Shown here: one piece after another, positions 33,674 to 42,361 of the stretch
Layout of the letters: each line of letters opens with the position of its first letter
Numbering within the stretch: the first letter of the stretch is position 1
Assembly: GCF_004745645.1 (NCBI RefSeq)
Contig: NZ_SRMB01000002.1
Location: 124,001-188,000, forward strand
Length of the DNA: 64,000 nt
Direction of reading: 5' to 3'
Origin: Hymenobacter metallicola
GTDB lineage: Bacteria; Bacteroidota; Bacteroidia; Cytophagales; Hymenobacteraceae
Program-made: the position numbers and the translations under genes
Notes under the pieces: generated by a model
What the model saw: the letters and a program-made list of their open reading frames with translations, nothing else
Databases searched by the model: none
Told to the model about the DNA's origin: nothing

Positions 33674-34303
33674 ATGCAACATCCTTTCATCGTCGGTATC
33701 ACGGGCGGCAGCGCCTCGGGCAAAACCACCTTTCTGCGCCGCCTGTTGGCCTCGTTTCCGGAAGAAGACATCTGTCTGATTTCCCAGGACAACTATTACC
33801 ACCCCCGCGAAAGTCAGTCGATTGATGTCAATGGCGTAACCAACTTCGACCTGCCCTCTTCCATCGACTCGGCCTCCTACGCGGCCGATGTGCTGCAAAT
33901 CAGCCAGGGCAAGGAAGTGCGCCGCTTGGAGTACACCTTTAATAATCCCAACGTAAAGCCGGCCGAGCTGGTGTTTCGGCCCGCGCCTATTGTGGTAGTA
34001 GAGGGCATCTTCGTGTTTTACTTCGAGGAGGTGGCCAAGCTACTCGATCTGAAGGTCTATATCGACGCCCGGGAACATGTGAAGCTGCAGCGCCGCATCG
34101 TGCGCGACCGGGATGAGCGGGGCTACGACCTGGAGGACGTGCTTTACCGCTACACCAACCACGTAGCGCCCACCTACGAGAAATATATCAAGCCCTTCAA
34201 GCAGGATGCCGACATTGTGATTCCCAACAACCGCCACTTCGAGCGGGGGCTGGAAGTACTCGTCTCGTATTTGCGCAGTAAGGTGACGGAAGCCAAGCAG
34301 TAA
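33674..34303 (+). CDS. udk: Uridine kinase
   Basis: 209 residues from ATG 33674; the extra 17 codons from TTG 33623 include the promoter-like box and were left out. Phosphorylates uridine (and cytidine) in pyrimidine salvage. P-loop GITGGSASGKTTFLRRLL, ISQDNYYHPRE, the substrate stretch NFDLPSSIDS, VVVEGIFVFYFEEVAKL, and the R-R lid VKLQRRIVRDRDERGYD are all visible. The length is standard. A strong terminator follows. Confidence 0.94.
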   Translation: MQHPFIVGITGGSASGKTTFLRRLLASFPEEDICLISQDNYYHPRESQSIDVNGVTNFDLPSSIDSASYAADVLQISQGKEVRRLEYTFNNPNVKPAELVFRPAPIVVVEGIFVFYFEEVAKLLDLKVYIDAREHVKLQRRIVRDRDERGYDLEDVLYRYTNHVAPTYEKYIKPFKQDADIVIPNNRHFERGLEVLVSYLRSKVTEAKQ

Positions 34304-34344
34304 AGTCTTTGTGTGGGCTTTGAAGCCTGCAGAACTACCTGAGA

Positions 34345-34371
34345 AGTCCTGACCAGCAGTTGGTCAGGACT
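34345..34371 (+). terminator. Terminator after udk
   Basis: AGTCCTGACCA (34345-34355), 5-nt loop, TGGTCAGGACT (34361-34371) followed by a run of T residues. Confidence 0.88.
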
Positions 34372-34511
34372 TTTTTTGTGAAAAAACTGAGGGCTTGGCA
34401 CCAGAAGCCCCGAAGTCGGGTTTGGCCCTCTAAGCTGAGCCGAACTGCCCGATGGCTACGGATTTTGCCAACGTTTGTTAGTCTTTTAATGCCTGTTCTG
34501 CCCAGTTTGCC

Positions 34512-34542
34512 TTGCCCGCGCTGCCGGGTTTGGCTATATTTG
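34512..34542 (+). promoter_or_regulatory. Candidate promoter TTG - 20 nt - TATATTTG
   Basis: TTG 34512-34514 and an exact TAnnTTTG match at 34535-34542. The ATG of the next gene is at 34560, so the leader would be about 10-14 nt. Confidence 0.5.
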
Positions 34543-34559
34543 TAGCCATTGCTTTGAGA

Positions 34560-34925
34560 ATGTCGGTCTGTATCTCCCACTTTTTGCCTCGCCTGCGCTT
34601 CACGCTGCTCACAGCTACCCTGCTGTTTGTGCTCTCGCTGAACCACCAGGCCGTTGCCACCTTCCGGATTCCGGTGGGCAAGGAAACGCGCGTGGGCGTG
34701 GGGCCCAAAGCGGCGGTAGTAAAGCAAAAAGTAACCCTGGAAGCCACAGCCCCCCTGGGCCTGTGGCTGGCGCCCGCCGCCGAAGCGTGGCAGCCAAGCA
34801 TCGAACCACTGGTATGGCCTCGGCCGCTGGGGCGCACGGCCTCCCTGCAGCCCCGCCCCAGTGCCGTCCCCGATTTGTTCCGCTCCCGGCTGCTGGTCGC
34901 AGCCTTGTCGCCGCACGCTCCGTAG
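34560..34925 (+). CDS. Small Pro/Arg-rich protein with signal-like N-terminus, unknown function
   Basis: 121 residues from ATG 34560, chosen because it directly follows a good promoter. The N-terminus RLRFTLLTATLLFVLSLNHQAVA is a probable signal peptide or membrane anchor. The rest is basic and rich in Pro, Ala and Leu (FRIPVGKETRVGVGPKAAVV, APLGLWLAPAAEAWQPSIEP). No family is recognised. Antisense frames of similar length are open, as usual for this GC content, but the promoter and signal peptide favour the plus strand. It lies 125 bp before secDF. Confidence 0.55.
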   Translation: MSVCISHFLPRLRFTLLTATLLFVLSLNHQAVATFRIPVGKETRVGVGPKAAVVKQKVTLEATAPLGLWLAPAAEAWQPSIEPLVWPRPLGRTASLQPRPSAVPDLFRSRLLVAALSPHAP

Positions 34926-35050
34926 CGGGGCCGGCCAACTCCGACCGGCTCCCGGTAGCCGGCGTGCTTTTGCAAGTGCAGCAGACTCGTGTGTAGGCTA
35001 AGACGCCCAATCCGGATTGCTTTTCCCCGACTTCATTTTATTTTCTTTCA

Positions 35051-38050
35051 ATGCGTAATAAAGGACTTATTATCGCGCTGACAGCCGTTGTTACGGCCTT
35101 ATGCGCGTACTTCCTCTTCTTCACTTACATCTCGCGTGGGGTGCAGAAAGATGCGGTAAACTATGCCTCCAAGAGTGGCAAGCTGGTGGAACGCCAGCGT
35201 CAGCACTACCTCGACTCGGTGTGGCGCGCCCCCGTATTTGGCCCCTACACGTACCGCGACGTACGCGCCTCGGAGCTGGGCCTCGGCCTTGACCTGAAAG
35301 GCGGCATGCACGTGACACTGGAAGTTTCGCCGGTGGAAATCGTGCGGGCTATGTCGGGCAATTCCAAAGACCCGAACTTCAACAAAGCCCTGGCCCAGGC
35401 CCAGGAGTTGCAGAAGACCAACCCTTCGACTCCCTTCACAGCCCTGTTTGCTCAGGCCTACCGTACTATCGCGCCCAACGACCGTCTGGCCCGCATCTTC
35501 GCTAACACAACCAACAAGAGCCGCGGCATCGACATCAACTCGACCAACGAGAAAGTAATTGCCGCCATCGACAAGGAAGAGGAGGAAGCCATTGACCGCT
35601 CCTTCAACATTCTGCGGACCCGCGTCGACAAGTTCGGCGTGAACCAGCCCAACATTCAGCGCGTGAAAGGCACGGGCCGCATTCAGATTGAGCTGCCCGG
35701 CGTAGACAACCCCGACCGGGTGCGCAAGCTGCTGCAGGGCCAGGCCAAGCTGGAGTTCTGGGAAGTATGGCGCACCGACGAGTTCGGTCCTTACTTCAAC
35801 CAGCTCAACGAAGTGCTGACGGCCAAAGAAGCTGCGGAGAAACTCACCGGCACCGCCGCTACTACGCCGGCAACTACCGACACTACTGCTACAGCTGCCG
35901 CCGCCGCTGGCGACTCTACTTCGCTGGCCAGCCAGCTGGCTAAAAAGAACGCCGCTACCACGGCCAAAGCCGATTCGGCCAACCCCCAGCAGAGCAGCGC
36001 CCTGGCCAAGCTCTTCACCATGCCCGGCGCCCTGGGTTCGAACGTGCGCGACACGGCCCGGGTGAATTCGCTGATGAAGACTCCCGAAGTACGCGCTGTA
36101 CTGCCTTCCAACCTGACTTTCCTGTGGGGCGTGAAGCCTGAAGTAATCGAGGGCCAGGAATACCTGCAGCTCTACGCTATCCGCAAGTCGCGCGAGGCTA
36201 CGGCTCCGCTGGGTGGCGAAGTAGTATCGGACGCCCGCCAGGACTACGACCAGGGCGGCCGGCCCGAGGTTTCGATGCAGATGAACCCTTCGGGCGCCAA
36301 GAAATGGCAGCGTCTGACGGCCGCCAACATTGGCCGTCAGGTAGCCATCGTGCTCGACGACTATGTGTACTCGGCTCCCGTAGTGCAGGCTGAAATTGCC
36401 GGTGGCAACTCCAGCATCTCGGGCAACTTCTCCATCGAAGAAGCTCAGGACTTGGCCAACGTACTGAAGGCCGGTAAGCTGCCCGCTCCGACGCGCATCG
36501 TGGAAGAGGCCGTAGTAGGTCCTTCGCTCGGTCAGGAAGCCATCAACCAGGGCTTGTACTCGTCGCTGGCTGGCTTAGTGCTGATTATGATTTTCATGGC
36601 CGTGTACTACGGCAAGGCTGGCCTAGTGGCTGATGCGGCCCTGCTCTTCAACGGCTTCCTGATTCTGGGCGTTCTGGCTCAGTTCGGCACGGCCCTCACC
36701 CTGCCTGGTATTGCCGGTCTGGTACTGACCTTCGGTATGGCCGTGGATGCCAACGTACTGATCTTCGAACGGATTCGCGAAGAACTTGACCACGGCCTGA
36801 CCGTGAAGGATGCCATCAACAAAGGGTACGCCCGTGCTTTCTCGGCCATCTTCGACTCGAACGTGACGACGATGCTGATTGCCATCATCCTGGGCTTCTT
36901 CGGTACGGGTCCGGTACAGAACTTCGCCATCACGCTGGGTATCGGCGTATTGACCTCGTTCCTGTCGGCCGTGTTTGTGTCACGCCTTATCATTGAGTGG
37001 CTCACGAAAGGCAAGGAAACGACCAGCATCACCTTCAGCACCCCGATTTCGCGTCACCTGTTTAAGGGCCTGAACTTCGACATCGTGGGCAAGCGTAAGA
37101 TTGCCTACATCACCTCGACCATCTTCATCATCATTGGCTTTGTGCTGATGGCCGTGCAAGGTGGTCCCAACCTGGGGGTTGACTTCCGCGGTGGCCGCAG
37201 CTACGTGGTTGACTTTAACAAAGCCGAGGTTGCTTCCGATGTGAAAGAATCGTTGGCTGATGACTTCAAGGGTGCTGGTACGGAGGTGAAAACCTTCGGT
37301 GCTCCGAACCGTCTGCGCATCACTACCGGCTACTTGGCCGAAGACGAGAGTGTAGCCGCCGACGAGAAAGTACAGAACGCCCTGCTGGCCGGCCTGAAGC
37401 AATACGGGGCCGACAACCCGCAGATCAAGAGCACCTCGAAAGTAGGCGCTACTATTGCCGACGACATCAAGAAGACTTCGGTGCTGAGCCTGGGCCTGAC
37501 CCTGCTGGGTATCTTCGTCTACGTACTGTTCCGCTTCGAAAAGTGGCAGTACTCGATGGCCGCCGTAATTGCTCTCTTCCACGATGCCCTGCTGGTTATT
37601 GCCGCCTACCCCATTGCCCGTCTGTTCGGTCTGAACTACGAAATGGACCAGATCTTCGTGGCGGCCGTGCTGACCATCATCGGCTTCTCGATGAACGATA
37701 CCGTGGTTATCTACGACCGAATTCGGGAATACCTGCGCGAGAATCCGCACCTGACGTTTGCGCAGGTAGTGAACCCCGCCCTGAACAGCACGTTCTCCCG
37801 CACGATGATTACGTTTACCACGGTATTCCTGGTAGTAATCGTGCTCTACATCTTCGGTGGTGAGACGCTGCGCTCGTTCTCCTTCGCCATGATTGTGGGT
37901 ATCATCTTCGGTACGTATTCGTCGCTGTTCATCGCTACGCCGATTATCCTCGACACCTACGGCCGCAAGGAAGCCCGCGAGCGGGGCACGACTACCTCGA
38001 CCGTTATTACCGATGCTGACGCTCCCAAGCTGTCGACCACGGTACAATAA
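35051..38050 (+). CDS. secDF: Protein translocase subunits SecD and SecF, natural fusion
   Basis: 999 residues. SecDF uses the proton-motive force to help pull secreted proteins through SecYEG. The SecD half: an N-terminal TM segment, LGLGLDLKGGMHVTLEV, ILRTRVDKFGVNQPNIQ, then six TM segments with FGMAVDANVLIFERIREEL. The SecF half (from about 665): FKGLNFDIVGKRKIAYI, GVDFRGGRSYVVDF, and GFSMNDTVVIYDRIRE. A Thr/Ala-rich low-complexity insert (about 268-325) interrupts the periplasmic SecD domain. Bacteroidota usually carry this fused form. Its codon choice resembles that of highly expressed genes. Single gene with a terminator. Confidence 0.97.
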   Translation: MRNKGLIIALTAVVTALCAYFLFFTYISRGVQKDAVNYASKSGKLVERQRQHYLDSVWRAPVFGPYTYRDVRASELGLGLDLKGGMHVTLEVSPVEIVRAMSGNSKDPNFNKALAQAQELQKTNPSTPFTALFAQAYRTIAPNDRLARIFANTTNKSRGIDINSTNEKVIAAIDKEEEEAIDRSFNILRTRVDKFGVNQPNIQRVKGTGRIQIELPGVDNPDRVRKLLQGQAKLEFWEVWRTDEFGPYFNQLNEVLTAKEAAEKLTGTAATTPATTDTTATAAAAAGDSTSLASQLAKKNAATTAKADSANPQQSSALAKLFTMPGALGSNVRDTARVNSLMKTPEVRAVLPSNLTFLWGVKPEVIEGQEYLQLYAIRKSREATAPLGGEVVSDARQDYDQGGRPEVSMQMNPSGAKKWQRLTAANIGRQVAIVLDDYVYSAPVVQAEIAGGNSSISGNFSIEEAQDLANVLKAGKLPAPTRIVEEAVVGPSLGQEAINQGLYSSLAGLVLIMIFMAVYYGKAGLVADAALLFNGFLILGVLAQFGTALTLPGIAGLVLTFGMAVDANVLIFERIREELDHGLTVKDAINKGYARAFSAIFDSNVTTMLIAIILGFFGTGPVQNFAITLGIGVLTSFLSAVFVSRLIIEWLTKGKETTSITFSTPISRHLFKGLNFDIVGKRKIAYITSTIFIIIGFVLMAVQGGPNLGVDFRGGRSYVVDFNKAEVASDVKESLADDFKGAGTEVKTFGAPNRLRITTGYLAEDESVAADEKVQNALLAGLKQYGADNPQIKSTSKVGATIADDIKKTSVLSLGLTLLGIFVYVLFRFEKWQYSMAAVIALFHDALLVIAAYPIARLFGLNYEMDQIFVAAVLTIIGFSMNDTVVIYDRIREYLRENPHLTFAQVVNPALNSTFSRTMITFTTVFLVVIVLYIFGGETLRSFSFAMIVGIIFGTYSSLFIATPIILDTYGRKEARERGTTTSTVITDADAPKLSTTVQ

Positions 38051-38070
38051 GGATTGTCTTTATCCGCTTA

Positions 38071-38102
38071 AAAAAGCCCGGCCCGCAACGGCCGGGCTTT
38101 TT
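38071..38102 (+). terminator. Terminator after secDF
   Basis: AAAAAGCCCGGCC (38071-38083), 6-nt loop, GGCCGGGCTTTTT (38090-38102), followed by more Ts. Confidence 0.9.
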
Positions 38103-38207
38103 TTATAGCCAAAACCGAGCTGGCTATCCGTCATATTCTTAAATTTTAATTTTCAAGGCAACCTTTTCGCGGGCGCCCCCGAGTCGCTAGATATAACCCC
38201 CGCTGCC

Positions 38208-38804
38208 GTGCCCCATACCGACCACGACCCCGAGATGCTTACTGCCCTGCTGGCTGGTTGCCGGCGGGCGGAGCGCGACGCGCAGCGGCGGCTGTATGGG
38301 CTCTACTATAGCTTTGCCATGAGCATTTGCTTGCGCTACACCCGCACCCGCGACGAAGCCATGGAAGCCGTAAACGACGGGTTCATGAAGGTTTTCCGCG
38401 ACGTGAGCCGCTTCGACGTAGCCCGCCACGAGGTCAGTGGCTCGTTCCGTGGCTGGCTGAAGCGCATCATGATTCACACGGCCATCGACCAGTACCGCAG
38501 CCAGGAAAAACACCAGCACCAGCAGGAACTGACCGACGCGGCCTATGCCGAGGCTGATGCTGGCAACCCGGCCCTCGACAACCTTTCCTACGAAGAGCTG
38601 CTGCGCCTGATTCAGCAGCTTTCCCCCGCTTACCGTACGGTGTTCAACCTGTACGTCATTGACGGATACACGCACGAAGAAGTAAGCAGCCAGCTGGGTA
38701 TCTCGGTAGGCGCTTCCAAATCAAACTTGTCTAAGGCGCGCGCCCACCTCAAATACATTCTTAAAAAAACTAGTCACCATGCGTACGCCGGATATGTCGG
38801 ATGA
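38208..38804 (+). CDS. ECF-type RNA polymerase sigma factor
   Basis: 198 residues from GTG 38208; ATG 38235 is a possible start. Sigma-2 region (about 20-95): LYGLYYSFAMSICLRYTRTRDEAMEAVNDGFMKVF, the -10 recognition and core-binding part. Sigma-4 region (about 125-185): LLRLIQQLSPAYRTVFNLYV and EEVSSQLGISVGASKSNLSKARAHL, a helix-turn-helix for the -35 element. The last 26 nt overlap the next gene, whose N-terminus looks like an anti-sigma domain, so they are coupled. A role in envelope-stress or redox control is suggested by the downstream genes only. Confidence 0.93.
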   Translation: MPHTDHDPEMLTALLAGCRRAERDAQRRLYGLYYSFAMSICLRYTRTRDEAMEAVNDGFMKVFRDVSRFDVARHEVSGSFRGWLKRIMIHTAIDQYRSQEKHQHQQELTDAAYAEADAGNPALDNLSYEELLRLIQQLSPAYRTVFNLYVIDGYTHEEVSSQLGISVGASKSNLSKARAHLKYILKKTSHHAYAGYVG

Positions 38805-40344
38805 AGAACTTGACGCGCTGTTTCAGCGGGGCGCCGAGAACTACCCCGACGAATACAACCTCAGCGCCTGGCTGCAGATGGAACGGAAGCTGGATGCAGC
38901 GGCCGCTCAGCAGCTGGTGCGCCAGCGGGTGCTACGCATTTTTGCCCTCGAAGCCGTAGTAGTGCTACTGGCCCTGCTGGGCTGGTTTGGCCTTAGCCAG
39001 TATCAGCAACCCGAAAAAACCGCTGCCCTGGCTTCCACCCTGCCAGCGGTTACGAGCCCAGCGGAAACCAACCACCCCCAACCAGCCACTCAAGCAAGGA
39101 TAGCAGCTGCTACGGCCCTTCCCACCCGGCCGCAGTCGGGCACACCAAGGGCTGCACTTGTAGCAGCTAGCATTCAGCAAGAAGCCCCCGCCTCGCCCGC
39201 TGCCCGCCCAATGACCAGCATAGAGCAGCCCACCCGCGTAGCGAGGCCAGAGCGTCGTCCAATTCGCTTGTTGATAGCGGCAACCCGAACCCAGCGGCAA
39301 AGGGCTACGGTTCGGGCAGCGGCAGAATCCCGCTCGACAACCGTGGTCGGCCAGAACAGGCTTATAGCAATGGCATCGGCTGAAAGCAGTGCTCCGACTC
39401 AGTTGGCAGAAAACCAGCCGAGCGGCCAGCCGCTACCGGCCGTACCCGGCGGGGCGGCAACGGGAGCGGCCACAGATCCAACTCGCCCGCTAATTTCACC
39501 TTCCTCCCCCCTGGTTGCCGACGACAATCATACCACGGCGCCCGCACCGGTGGCTCCTGAAACAGCTGTTGCAGCGGCTACGCAGCCGGGTAGTGAGCCC
39601 CTCCCCGACCGCTCTTCAGGAGCCACCCTGGTGGCTGACTCGGCCGTTGCGGCGGTGCCCGCTGTGGCACCCGCTACCACTCCGGCGCTGCCGGCACCCG
39701 CCGACTCCGTGCGCAACGAGAACCAACCCAGTAGCCGCAAGCCGACCTACCGCCTGAGTATTGGCGGGCTGTATGCGCCGGAACTGAGCACAGTGGGCTG
39801 GACGAAAACGACCTCGCCGGGCAGCAACCTGGGCGTGTTGGTTGAATACCGCTTCACCGACCGGCTGCGGCTGAACGTGGCGGCCATTCGCTCGGTAAAA
39901 CGCTACGTGGCCCGGGGCAGCGACTACACCGTACCGGACGGCACCTGGACCGGCAACTACACCATTGATAAGGTAGACGCCGTGTGCCGTATTACCGATT
40001 TGCCAATCAACTTGCGCTACGACGTGGTGCATAGTGCGCACACTGCCGTGTTTGTGTCGGCGGGCCTAACCTCCCTGCTCATGCGCGACGAGCAGTACTC
40101 CTACGACTACGAGTACTACGGCAAGTACTACTCGCGCGACTGGAACGTGACCAGGGGCTCCAACCACTGGTTGAGCGTGGTAAACCTGTCGGCGGGCTAC
40201 GAGCGGAGTCTGGCCAGCCGCTGGTCGGGGCAAGTCGAGCCGTTCGTGAAGGTGCCCTTGGGCGGCGTGGGCTTCGGCAAGGTGAAGCTCAGCAGCGCCG
40301 GTGTGTTTTTCAGCCTTAAATACCACTTGCTGCCGACGCACTAA
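38779..40344 (+). CDS. Anti-sigma-like protein with TM segment and C-terminal outer-membrane beta-barrel
   Basis: 521 residues. Residues 1-50 are cytoplasmic in character (MSDEELDALFQRGAENYPDE, W-xx-MERKLD), the layout of sigma-interacting N-termini in Bacteroidota. One TM segment (about 54-76, LEAVVVLLALLGWFGL) follows. Then comes a long Ala/Pro/Thr linker (about 80-310) and a C-terminal domain of amphipathic beta strands (YRLSIGGLYAPEL, NLGVLVEYRFTDRLRLNVAA, GVFFSLKYHL), like an 8-stranded outer-membrane barrel. One chain may therefore span the envelope and inactivate the sigma factor whose gene it overlaps. The barrel assignment is by pattern; a periplasmic beta domain is possible. Confidence 0.8.
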   Translation: MRTPDMSDEELDALFQRGAENYPDEYNLSAWLQMERKLDAAAAQQLVRQRVLRIFALEAVVVLLALLGWFGLSQYQQPEKTAALASTLPAVTSPAETNHPQPATQARIAAATALPTRPQSGTPRAALVAASIQQEAPASPAARPMTSIEQPTRVARPERRPIRLLIAATRTQRQRATVRAAAESRSTTVVGQNRLIAMASAESSAPTQLAENQPSGQPLPAVPGGAATGAATDPTRPLISPSSPLVADDNHTTAPAPVAPETAVAAATQPGSEPLPDRSSGATLVADSAVAAVPAVAPATTPALPAPADSVRNENQPSSRKPTYRLSIGGLYAPELSTVGWTKTTSPGSNLGVLVEYRFTDRLRLNVAAIRSVKRYVARGSDYTVPDGTWTGNYTIDKVDAVCRITDLPINLRYDVVHSAHTAVFVSAGLTSLLMRDEQYSYDYEYYGKYYSRDWNVTRGSNHWLSVVNLSAGYERSLASRWSGQVEPFVKVPLGGVGFGKVKLSSAGVFFSLKYHLLPTH

Positions 40345-40377
40345 GCGCCGGTCTTCTCCCCTCATTTCCTATTTCCT

Positions 40378-40749
40378 ATGCTACGCCCAGTGCTTTTTCT
40401 GGTTGGCGGACTGGCTATGCTCAGCAGTTGCGCCTACGATAACGCCGAGGAACTGTTCGAAAACCAGCCTACCGTAGCCTGCGAGGTGCTCAGCACTACT
40501 TACAGCGCTACCATCTCGCCTATTCTGGACCAGAACTGCCGCACCTGCCACAGTTCCCGCTTCCCGAGCGGCAATGTAAATCTGGAGGGCTACACCCAGG
40601 TGAAGCGCTACGCCGACAGCGGCTTGCTAGTGGGCGTCGTCAGCCACGCCGACGGCTTCTCCCCCATGCCCCAGGGCATGCCCAAGCTTTCAGACTGTGA
40701 CATTGCCCGCATCAAAAAGTGGGTTGAGGATAAGGCTCCTAATAATTAA
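40378..40749 (+). CDS. c-type cytochrome-like lipoprotein
   Basis: 123 residues. A lipoprotein signal with lipobox LSSC (Cys17). A single heme-binding CRTCH motif at residues 54-58 within ISPILDQNCRTCHSSRFPSG, and a C-terminal MPKLSDCDIARIKKWVEDKAP helix, the usual end of small cytochrome c domains. Met residues in SPMPQGMPKLS could give the sixth heme ligand. Located 33 bp after the sigma/anti-sigma pair and 12 bp before a YceI gene, so in one operon. Probably carries electrons at the outer or inner membrane; the partner is unknown. Confidence 0.87.
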   Translation: MLRPVLFLVGGLAMLSSCAYDNAEELFENQPTVACEVLSTTYSATISPILDQNCRTCHSSRFPSGNVNLEGYTQVKRYADSGLLVGVVSHADGFSPMPQGMPKLSDCDIARIKKWVEDKAPNN

Positions 40750-40761
40750 CCCGTGCTTCTT

Positions 40762-41337
40762 ATGAGACATCTACTAGCATTCGGGCTAAGCCTGCTGCTG
40801 TTGCCGACCGCTCAGGCCCAGGGCAAATACTCCACCCGGGCCGGGCTCATCAGCTTTTTCTCCGGTACGCCCCTCGAAGACATTGAGGCCCGCAGCAACC
40901 AGGCCGCCGGCGTGCTTGACTTAAGTACCGGACAAGTAGCCTTTAGCGTGCCCATGAAGTCGTTCGTCTTTAAGCGCACCCTAATGCAGGAGCACTTCAA
41001 CGAGAACTATGTAGAATCCGACAAATTCCCGAAAGCCACTTTTTCCGGAGCGGTAGTCAACTTCCAGCCCGGGCAGCTTCCGCCGACCGGCCCCCAGAGC
41101 GTGCAGGTGGAGGGCGACCTAACCATTCACGGGGTAAAGCGCCGCGTGAAAGTGCCGGGCACCCTGGAGGTGAAAGACCACCAGTTGCTGGTCCGGTCGA
41201 AGTTTACGGTAGCGCCGGCCGACTACAACATTGAGATTCCGGCCTTGGTGCGCGACAATATTGCCAAAACCGTGGAGGTAACCCTGGCTTTCACCTGTGC
41301 CCCAACCACCCCACCCCAAACTTCTTTCTCCCGATGA
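40762..41337 (+). CDS. YceI-family periplasmic protein
   Basis: 191 residues from ATG 40762 (a GTG nine bases upstream is also in frame). Signal peptide MRHLLAFGLSLLLLPTAQAQ. The lipocalin-like YceI fold is shown by AGLISFFSGTPLEDIEARSN, FSVPMKSFVFKRTLMQEHFNENYVESDKFPKATFSG, and GDLTIHGVKRRVKVPGTLEV. YceI proteins bind polyisoprenoid or other lipids and often accompany cytochromes. It overlaps the following DUF5777 gene by 4 nt. The cytochrome-YceI-DUF5777 order looks like a conserved envelope redox unit. Confidence 0.92.
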   Translation: MRHLLAFGLSLLLLPTAQAQGKYSTRAGLISFFSGTPLEDIEARSNQAAGVLDLSTGQVAFSVPMKSFVFKRTLMQEHFNENYVESDKFPKATFSGAVVNFQPGQLPPTGPQSVQVEGDLTIHGVKRRVKVPGTLEVKDHQLLVRSKFTVAPADYNIEIPALVRDNIAKTVEVTLAFTCAPTTPPQTSFSR

Positions 41338-42236
41338 GACAGGTACCCCGCTTTCTATCCTGGAGGCTACTAGGCAGCTTGCTACTGCTGGCCAGCACCA
41401 CCCCGGCGCTGGCCCAGAACGACTTGCTCAACGAACTGGAAGCCAAAGTTGACAGTAGCCAGGCGCCGGATATCACGCAGGCCACCTTTAAAGGCACCCA
41501 CATCATCAACAGCCAGTCGATTGAAACCCCGGGCGAGGGCACGCTGCTGTTCTTGATTCAGCACCGCTTCGGCACCCTGAACAGCGGGGCCTACAACTTC
41601 TTCGGGCTCGACCAGGCGGTGCTGCGCCTCAGCTTTGAGTACGGCCTCAACGACCGGCTGGCCCTGGGTATCGGGCGCAGCTCCCAGGAGAAAACCTTCG
41701 ACGGCTTTGTGAAATACCGCGCGCTGCGGCAAAGCAGCGGGCCAAGGGCCATGCCGATTTCGGTGACGCTGCTGGCTAGCTCGGCCCTTACCTCGCTCCG
41801 GTTCCGGGAGGCGGAGCGCACCACCCGCACCCGGCTGACCTACACCTACCAGGCCCTGATTGCCCGCAAGTTTAGCCCCGCGCTGTCGGTGCAGCTCATG
41901 CCCACGCTGATTCACCGCAACTTCGTAGAAACCCGCCGCGACCAGAACGACGTGTACGCCCTGGGAGCTGCCGTGCGCCAGAAAATCACCAAGCGGCTGG
42001 CCCTCACGGCCGACTACTTCTACCTGCTGCCCGGCGCCACCGCCGACGATACACGGAACGCCTTGGGCCTCGGCGTGGATATCGAAACCGGCGGCCACGT
42101 GTTCCAGCTGCATTTCACCAACGCTCAGGGCATGATTGAGAAGTTTTTCGTGCCCCAGACCACCGGCAACTTTTTCGACGGCGATATTTACTTCGGCTTC
42201 AATGTCAGCCGGGCCTTTACCGTAAAAAGCCGCTAG
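41334..42236 (+). CDS. DUF5777-family outer-membrane beta-barrel protein
   Basis: 300 residues, signal peptide ending in LLLASTTPALAQ. The signature blocks of DUF5777 are present: ATFKGTHIINSQSIETPGEG, LFLIQHRFGTLNSGAYNFFGLDQAVLRLSFEYG, and the C-terminal HVFQLHFTNAQGMIEKFFV. Alternating hydrophobic strands fit an outer-membrane barrel. It usually travels with YceI and cytochrome c genes, as here. It is last in the operon and is followed by a terminator shared with the convergent nfu-like gene. Function unknown. Confidence 0.9.
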   Translation: MRQVPRFLSWRLLGSLLLLASTTPALAQNDLLNELEAKVDSSQAPDITQATFKGTHIINSQSIETPGEGTLLFLIQHRFGTLNSGAYNFFGLDQAVLRLSFEYGLNDRLALGIGRSSQEKTFDGFVKYRALRQSSGPRAMPISVTLLASSALTSLRFREAERTTRTRLTYTYQALIARKFSPALSVQLMPTLIHRNFVETRRDQNDVYALGAAVRQKITKRLALTADYFYLLPGATADDTRNALGLGVDIETGGHVFQLHFTNAQGMIEKFFVPQTTGNFFDGDIYFGFNVSRAFTVKSR

Positions 42237-42304
42237 ACCGCACCCACCCGACAGGGCCAAACAAATAAGTCCGGTTGGCTCTCCTGACAGAAAGTATTCT
42301 GCAC

Positions 42305-42341
42305 GAAAAAGCCCGGTTGGATGCTCCAGCCGGGCTTTTTC
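42305..42341. terminator. Bidirectional terminator between DUF5777 and NifU-family genes
   Basis: GAAAAAGCCCGG and CCGGGCTTTTTC arms around an imperfect TTGGATGCTCCAG core, between convergent genes. Confidence 0.8.
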
Positions 42342-42361
42342 TATAAACTTTCAGCAAGAAC

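Noticed and set aside
34615..35010. 131-codon and other minus-strand frames near 34.5-35 kb
   Set aside because: Several overlapping antisense frames are open because of composition; the plus-strand frame at 34560 has a promoter match and a signal-like N-terminus.
36980..38047. 355-codon open frame opposite secDF
   Set aside because: Shadow of the SecF half; the GC-rich codon usage opens the antisense frame.
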